From NCBI GenBank assembly GCA_005880175.1, contig VBJR01000381.1, forward strand, positions 13,566 to 29,195: 15,630 bases of DNA, written 5' to 3'. Origin of the DNA: Chloroflexota bacterium (GTDB lineage: Bacteria; Chloroflexota; Dormibacteria; Dormibacterales; Dormibacteraceae). Below the pieces are notes generated by a model, which saw only the letters and a list, made by a program, of their open reading frames with translations, searched no databases and was not told the origin of the DNA. Of the stretch, positions 12,503-15,630 are shown piece by piece. The first letter of the stretch is position 1. Each line of letters begins with the position of its first letter. The position numbers and the translations under genes were made by a program.

Positions 12503-13900
12503 ATGGCCGACACCTGGCTGAGCCCGAGGCTGGAGCGCCGGCAGCTGGAAGCGGCGCGGCGGCCGTCGACCACGACGCCGCGGCGGCTGCGCCGGCTCTC
12601 GGTGGCGATCGCCGTGCTGGCCGTCGCGCTCACCGTGGTGGGCGCGGGCGCGCTGGCGGCGGCCGCGGTGACGGCGCTGGGCATCCAGCAGCGGACGGTG
12701 CCCGCCATCGTCGGGATGCAGCGGATCCACTTCTGGCTCTCCGATGCCGACCGGAGCGCGGCCAACGCGTACCTGTCCGGCGGCGCCGAGGTGACGCTCC
12801 CGGAGCTGCAGTACCAGTCCGACATCGCGGCGGCGAGCCGGGAGCTCCAGACGGCGAGCGCGCACGACCCCGGCGGCGGCAACACGAGCGAGCGCCTGCA
12901 GACGATCGCGACGCTGATCGACCAGTACCAGGGGCTGGTCCAGACCGCGAACGTGGAGGACCGGCTCGGCGTCCCGATCGGCACCGTCTACCTCCAGGCC
13001 GGCACCACCCTGATGCACCGGCCCGGCACCGGCGTCCTGGCCCTGGTGGACGCGCTGCGCGGCCTGTACGCGAACGACCTCGACCGCGCCAACCTCACGC
13101 TCCAGGTGGCGCAGTGGATGCTGCCGCTGTACGTGGTCGTGGCGCTGGTGCTGGCCGGCCTGCTGGTGTTCACCCAGGCGTTCGTCCGGCGGCGGTTCCA
13201 CCGGCGCCGGAACCCGCGGCTGCTGCTGGCGACGCTGCTGCTCGTGGTCGCGGTCACGACCAGCGGCCTGGGCGCCGGGCAGGCGCGGCAGTCGATGCGG
13301 TCCGCGGAGGACCAGAAGTACGCGCGGCTGCTCAACCTGTGGAACGCGCACGCCCTGCTCTCCGACATCAACGGGGACGAGAGCCTGTGGCTGATCGCCC
13401 GCGACCAGCAGGGCCGCGACCGGGCCGACCAGGCGTTCCAGGCCGCGACGCGGCGGCTCGTGGACCGGCCGCTGGACGACCAGATCATGCAGGCGGCCAG
13501 CCGGGGCGACGTACGTTTCAACGGCATGCTGGCGGACGAGATGCGCGCCGCGGACGTGGGGCCGGAGCGGACCGCGGCGCTGCGCGTGCTCACCCTGTAC
13601 CGGACGTTCATGGACGTGGACGCGGCCGTCCGGGCCAAAGCGGCGCAGGGGGCGGAGGTCGACGCGATCACGCAGGCCCTGGGCACGGACAAGGGCCAGC
13701 TCACGTTCGCGTTCCAGGACGTGGACTGGTACCTGGGGCTGGCCATCCAGCACCTCCAGGGCGACTTCGACAGCGAGATGGCGTACACCGAGCGGGTCCT
13801 GGTGGGGACCGCGCTGGTGGAGCTGCTGGCGCTGGCGATCGCCGCGCTGACGTTCTGGGGCCTGCGCCCGAGGCTCGAGGAGTTCCGCGCCGGCCGCTGA
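12503..13900 (+). CDS. glnX: GlnX-like four-TM membrane protein
   Basis: This 465-residue protein starts 3 nt after pknG. It has four predicted transmembrane segments: about 33-58, 206-226, 239-257 and 433-453. TM1/TM2 and TM3/TM4 each enclose a helical extracytoplasmic domain of about 145-175 residues, so the protein looks like two chemoreceptor-style sensor units in tandem. A basic loop (RRRFHRRRNPR, 229-239) sits inside. There is no kinase, HAMP or methyl-accepting domain. Topology and neighbours match GlnX of Mycobacterium (Rv0412c family), which relays amino-acid binding by GlnH to cytoplasmic PknG. The two outer domains would contact the lipoprotein encoded upstream. Gene order here is binding protein, pknG, glnX, whereas in Mycobacterium pknG is last. 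The identification rests on topology and context more than on a specific motif. Confidence 0.82.
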   Translation: MADTWLSPRLERRQLEAARRPSTTTPRRLRRLSVAIAVLAVALTVVGAGALAAAAVTALGIQQRTVPAIVGMQRIHFWLSDADRSAANAYLSGGAEVTLPELQYQSDIAAASRELQTASAHDPGGGNTSERLQTIATLIDQYQGLVQTANVEDRLGVPIGTVYLQAGTTLMHRPGTGVLALVDALRGLYANDLDRANLTLQVAQWMLPLYVVVALVLAGLLVFTQAFVRRRFHRRRNPRLLLATLLLVVAVTTSGLGAGQARQSMRSAEDQKYARLLNLWNAHALLSDINGDESLWLIARDQQGRDRADQAFQAATRRLVDRPLDDQIMQAASRGDVRFNGMLADEMRAADVGPERTAALRVLTLYRTFMDVDAAVRAKAAQGAEVDAITQALGTDKGQLTFAFQDVDWYLGLAIQHLQGDFDSEMAYTERVLVGTALVELLALAIAALTFWGLRPRLEEFRAGR

Positions 13901-13961
13901 GCGCTCGGACGAACCGGCGGGCGGCGGCCGCCGCGACCGATGAGTTTCCCTGGGGGGTGGC

Positions 13962-13976
13962 GTTGCACCGGGCAAC
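13962..13976 (+). promoter_or_regulatory. Short dyad upstream of the VOC gene
   Basis: GTTGC (13962-13966) and GCAAC (13972-13976) form a perfect inverted repeat with a 5-nt spacer, 26 bp before the GTG at 14002. It lies in the 101-bp gap after glnX, so the VOC gene may have its own promoter here. It may be an operator; no clear -35/-10 pair was found. Confidence 0.3.
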
Positions 13977-14001
13977 TGACCGCACCAAGGAGGTTCGTAT
14001 C

Positions 14002-14415
14002 GTGGATTGGAAGCTCGAGCTCGTGCTGGTCCCCGTCACCGACGTGGACCGTGCCAAGGCCTTCTACGTGGACAGGATGGGCTTCGACCTGGACGTCGAC
14101 CACCGCGCCGGCGACCAGTTCCGGGTCGTCCAGATGACGCCGCCCGGGTCCGCCTGCTCGATCAGCGTGGGCATCGGCATCACCGACGCCCCGCCCGGCT
14201 GCATCCGCGGCCTGCACCTGATCGTCGCCGACATCGAGACCGCCCGCGCCGAGCTCCTCGAGCGCGGCGTCGAGGTCGGCGAGATCTTCCACTTCGTCGA
14301 GGGCCAGCAGCGGCCCGGGCCGAATCCCAGGCGCGGCGACTACGAGTCGTTCGCGCCGCTGAGCGACCCCGACGGCAACACGTGGGTCGTTCAGGAGGTC
14401 GGACACAACCGCTGA
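14002..14415 (+). CDS. VOC-superfamily (glyoxalase/bleomycin-resistance fold) protein
   Basis: This 137-residue protein has two paired VOC modules: the first from MDWKLELVLVPVTDVDRAKA with FYVDRMGF (1-28), the second from GCIRGLHLIVADIETARAEL with LLERGVEV (66-92). It ends SDPDGNTWVVQEV. Possible metal ligands are E6, H72 and E132, in the usual positions of the strands. Members include glyoxalase I, dioxygenases, isomerases and antibiotic-binding proteins; the sequence does not say which. The GTG at 14002 sits 8 nt behind the strong ribosome binding site AAGGAGG (13987-13993). A hairpin terminator follows the stop, so it is probably a single-gene transcript or the last gene of the upstream operon. 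Confidence 0.9.
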   Translation: MDWKLELVLVPVTDVDRAKAFYVDRMGFDLDVDHRAGDQFRVVQMTPPGSACSISVGIGITDAPPGCIRGLHLIVADIETARAELLERGVEVGEIFHFVEGQQRPGPNPRRGDYESFAPLSDPDGNTWVVQEVGHNR

Positions 14416-14426
14416 CGCGGGCCGGC

Positions 14427-14459
14427 CGGGCCGCCTCCGCCGCCCAGGGAGGCGGCCCG
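14427..14459 (+). terminator. Hairpin terminator after the VOC gene
   Basis: A 12-bp perfect stem (14427-14438 with 14448-14459, core GGGCCGCCTCC/GGAGGCGGCCC) encloses a 9-nt loop and begins 11 bp after the stop codon. It lacks a T-tract, as is frequent in high-GC genomes. Confidence 0.65.
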
Positions 14460-14488
14460 CGCCGGGACCGCCTGCTCGTCATGTTCCA

Positions 14489-14499
14489 GTCAATTGACA
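14489..14499 (+). promoter_or_regulatory. Palindrome overlapping a -35-like TTGACA upstream of the hxlR-type pair
   Basis: GTCAATTGAC (14489-14498) is a perfect 10-bp palindrome whose right half is part of TTGACA (14494-14499), a consensus -35. It is about 60 bp upstream of the GTG at 14561. An HxlR-type repressor binding here would block its own operon. No good -10 was found at 17-18 nt, so the promoter is tentative. Confidence 0.4.
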
Positions 14500-14560
14500 G
14501 ATGCGACGGCGCCTGACCACACGTGACACTTGGAATCCAGGCCGCTGTTGGAGGTGATTC

Positions 14561-14884
14561 GTGACGAGTCAGGTCGGGTCGATGGACGAAGCGCGCCGGG
14601 AGATCCGGCGCCACGCCGCCTGGGCGGGGCGGCGGCACCCGGAGCGGGACCGCGCCGCGAGGCTGGTCCGCCTCACGGACGCGATGATCGACGAGCTGGA
14701 GCAGCTCAACCTCGACGGTGTCGAACGGGTGCGGAGCGAGTGGCGGACCCGCCTCGCCTTCCTCTTCTCGGGGCTGCCGTTCCCGTACGAGCCGTGGTTA
14801 CGCGCGTACCCCTCGCCCACCGAGGTGCTGGACCTGCTGTTCGACCTGCAGGGCCGCCTGCTGGAGATGAAGCGTGCAAGTTGA
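14561..14884 (+). CDS. Small hypothetical protein paired with an HxlR regulator
   Basis: I do not recognise this 107-residue protein. It is predicted mostly helical and highly charged: MDEARREIRRHAAWAGRRHP, ERDRAARLVRLTDAMIDELE, then a more hydrophobic WRTRLAFLFSGLPFPYEPWL (81) and a C-terminal helix VLDLLFDLQGRLLEMK. There is no signal peptide or clear membrane span. The GTG at 14561 follows GGAGGTGA (14550-14557), an excellent ribosome binding site; the ATG at 14582 is a weaker alternative. It overlaps the start of the HxlR gene by 11 bp, so the two are co-translated. It might be an accessory or target of that regulator, but this is context only. Confidence 0.75.
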   Translation: MTSQVGSMDEARREIRRHAAWAGRRHPERDRAARLVRLTDAMIDELEQLNLDGVERVRSEWRTRLAFLFSGLPFPYEPWLRAYPSPTEVLDLLFDLQGRLLEMKRAS

Positions 14885-15248
14885 GCACAGTGCGGAGCCG
14901 GCGGTGTGGTTCGGCGAACCGCCGCGCGCCGCGTCCCCGGACCGCGAGGGCGGTCCGTCCGAAGGTCTCTATCAGTTGATCGGGTCGCGATGGGTCGCCG
15001 CGGTCCTCCGCGAGCTGGACGGCGACGTCGTGCGCTACAACACGCTCCACCGGCGGCTGGGAGGCGTGTCGCACAAGATGCTGACGCAGACGCTGCGCCG
15101 GCTGGAGCGCGCCGACATGGTCCACCGCCATGCCCACCCGACGACGCCGCCGAACGTCGAGTACCTCCTGACCTCCGTCGGCGCCGAGCTGGTCGCGAAC
15201 CTCTCCGCGCTCGAGCGCTGGGCGGAGGCCAGAGGCCTGCCGTACTGA
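14874..15248 (+). CDS. HxlR-family winged-helix transcriptional regulator
   Basis: This 124-residue protein has the HxlR pattern: GLYQLIGSRWVAAVLRELDG (31-50), VRYNTLHRRLGGVSHKMLTQ (53-72), TLRRLERADMVHRHAHPTTP (73-92) and PPNVEYLLTSVGAELV (92-107), followed by a C-terminal helix ending ERWAEARGLPY. Those parts form the recognition helix and wing of a dimeric DNA-binding protein. Many HxlR proteins carry a conserved N-terminal cysteine that senses electrophiles or oxidants; this one has no cysteine at all, so it must sense something else. The GTG at 14874 lies 7 nt after GGAG (14863-14866) and overlaps the preceding gene; about 30 residues precede the conserved domain. A hairpin follows the stop. 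Confidence 0.9.
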   Translation: MQVEHSAEPAVWFGEPPRAASPDREGGPSEGLYQLIGSRWVAAVLRELDGDVVRYNTLHRRLGGVSHKMLTQTLRRLERADMVHRHAHPTTPPNVEYLLTSVGAELVANLSALERWAEARGLPY

Positions 15249-15265
15249 CGAGCCATCCGGGCTCG
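15249..15265 (+). terminator. Short hairpin directly after the hxlR-type gene
   Basis: CGAGCC (15249-15254) and GGCTCG (15260-15265) form a perfect 6-bp stem with a 5-nt loop, starting at the base after the TGA. Probably a terminator, though short. Confidence 0.45.
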
Positions 15266-15379
15266 CTCACTCCCGGGTGCCCGCTTCCGGCAGGGGCCGA
15301 GGGCGCGCAGCATGGAGACAGACGGGAGGTGCTCCTCCCCGCAATCGGCTCCCTTCCCCCCCACCACGGGACCGGTGGT

Positions 15380-15402
15380 CACCGTCCTGTCCTCGGACGG
15401 TG
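15380..15402. other. Hairpin in the gap before the last gene
   Basis: CACCGTCC (15380-15387) and GGACGGTG (15395-15402) form a perfect 8-bp stem with a 7-nt loop. Related GGTGGC and GGTGAC units follow nearby. The 15266-15464 gap otherwise shows no gene. It could be a second terminator or an operator for the following gene. Confidence 0.35.
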
Positions 15403-15443
15403 GCGGTGACCCCGTCCCGGTGGCGGTCCCCCGGGCCGGGTGC

Positions 15444-15449
15444 TAGGCT
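15444..15449 (+). promoter_or_regulatory. Possible -10 element (TAGGCT) of the last gene
   Basis: TAGGCT fits the actinobacterial -10 pattern TAnnnT and lies 15 bp before the ATG at 15465, so the leader would be under 10 nt. No convincing -35 was found at 17-18 nt upstream. Confidence 0.35.
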
Positions 15450-15464
15450 CGACGGCGGACCTTG

Positions 15465-15630
15465 ATGGGCACGGTGCTCTCCGCGCTGGTCGTCCTCGCC
15501 GCGCTGACGGCGAGCGGCGTGCTGCTGGTGCAGCTGTTCGTCAGCGAGAGCCGGCGCGCGAAGGGCGCCGGCGACCCCGCGCGAATCCCCTCGCCGCCCG
15601 TCCCGGCGGCCCCGGCGCCGGCGCGGCCGG
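15465..15630 (+). CDS. Membrane-anchored or secreted protein, N-terminal fragment (runs off the right edge)
   Basis: Fifty-five residues are visible and open to the edge. MGTVLSALVVLAALTASGVL leads into LVQLFV, a single hydrophobic helix (about 3-26). It is followed by a charged SESRRAKGAGD segment and a Pro/Ala-rich linker (PSPPVPAAPAPARP). This looks like an N-terminal signal anchor with an extended linker to a domain outside the window. Third positions are almost all G/C, supporting real coding. A TTG one codon upstream is an alternative start. Function cannot be inferred. Confidence 0.65.
   Translation, partial: MGTVLSALVVLAALTASGVLLVQLFVSESRRAKGAGDPARIPSPPVPAAPAPARP

Noticed and set aside
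10277..13975. A 1232-codon open frame on the minus strand
   Set aside because: It is the antisense shadow of pknG and glnX; its product is low-complexity and rich in Arg, Gly, Val, and the plus strand has clear kinase and membrane-protein homology.
10678..14415. A 1245-codon plus-strand open frame through pknG, glnX and the VOC gene
   Set aside because: Only its last 137 codons (from 14002) are coding; the rest is out of frame with pknG and glnX.
1..15630. CRISPR arrays, tRNA, rRNA, integrases or phage genes
   Set aside because: No regularly spaced repeats, tRNA-like cloverleaf sequence or phage/mobile proteins were seen on either strand.

Overview
The window is very GC-rich DNA with mostly GTG or ATG starts, near-saturated G/C at third codon positions and tightly packed genes. 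A PknG-type kinase operon, HxlR and MarR regulators, SnoaL-like proteins and an HTH_42 (AlkZ-like) protein suggest an actinobacterium or a close high-GC relative. The species cannot be named from the sequence alone. No tRNA, rRNA, CRISPR array, integrase or transposase was seen.

Left part (1-3413): a partial metallo-beta-lactamase-fold gene; a C-terminally truncated O-methyltransferase dimerisation domain divergent from a marR gene across a dyad-rich operator-like region; a tandem SnoaL-like protein whose start region looks frameshifted; and a gene-free ~400-bp imperfect inverted repeat (2198-2600), flanked by 18-bp direct repeats, wedged between two convergent stop codons. An SDR oxidoreductase gene follows on the minus strand.

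Middle (3432-6740): a class III (CaiB/Frc) CoA-transferase gene starts only 18 bp from the SDR start. It converges on a minus-strand two-gene operon that is the main find. What looks like two small unrelated ORFs (5934-6224 and 5691-5879) is one 177-residue gene interrupted by an in-frame TGA. Read as selenocysteine, the TGA gives a Sec-Gly-Ser-Cys (UGSC) motif, and a perfect 7-bp hairpin sits 11 nt downstream as a bacterial SECIS element should. The gene overlaps (GTGA) a 348-residue conserved protein of unknown function with no ribosome binding site of its own, so selenium supply may gate both. A two-CBS-domain gene is divergent from this operon.

Right part (6744-15630): a short perfect inverted repeat between convergent genes; a GTGA-coupled pair encoding an HTH_42 protein and a membrane-anchored seven-Asp-box beta-propeller; and divergent from these a three-gene operon encoding a lipoprotein substrate-binding protein, PknG and a four-TM GlnX-like protein. 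This matches the mycobacterial GlnH-GlnX-PknG amino-acid sensing system, but the binding protein is of the LivJ/Peripla_BP_6 type. A VOC (glyoxalase-fold) gene, an unknown 107-residue protein overlapping an HxlR regulator, and the start of a membrane-anchored protein finish the window.
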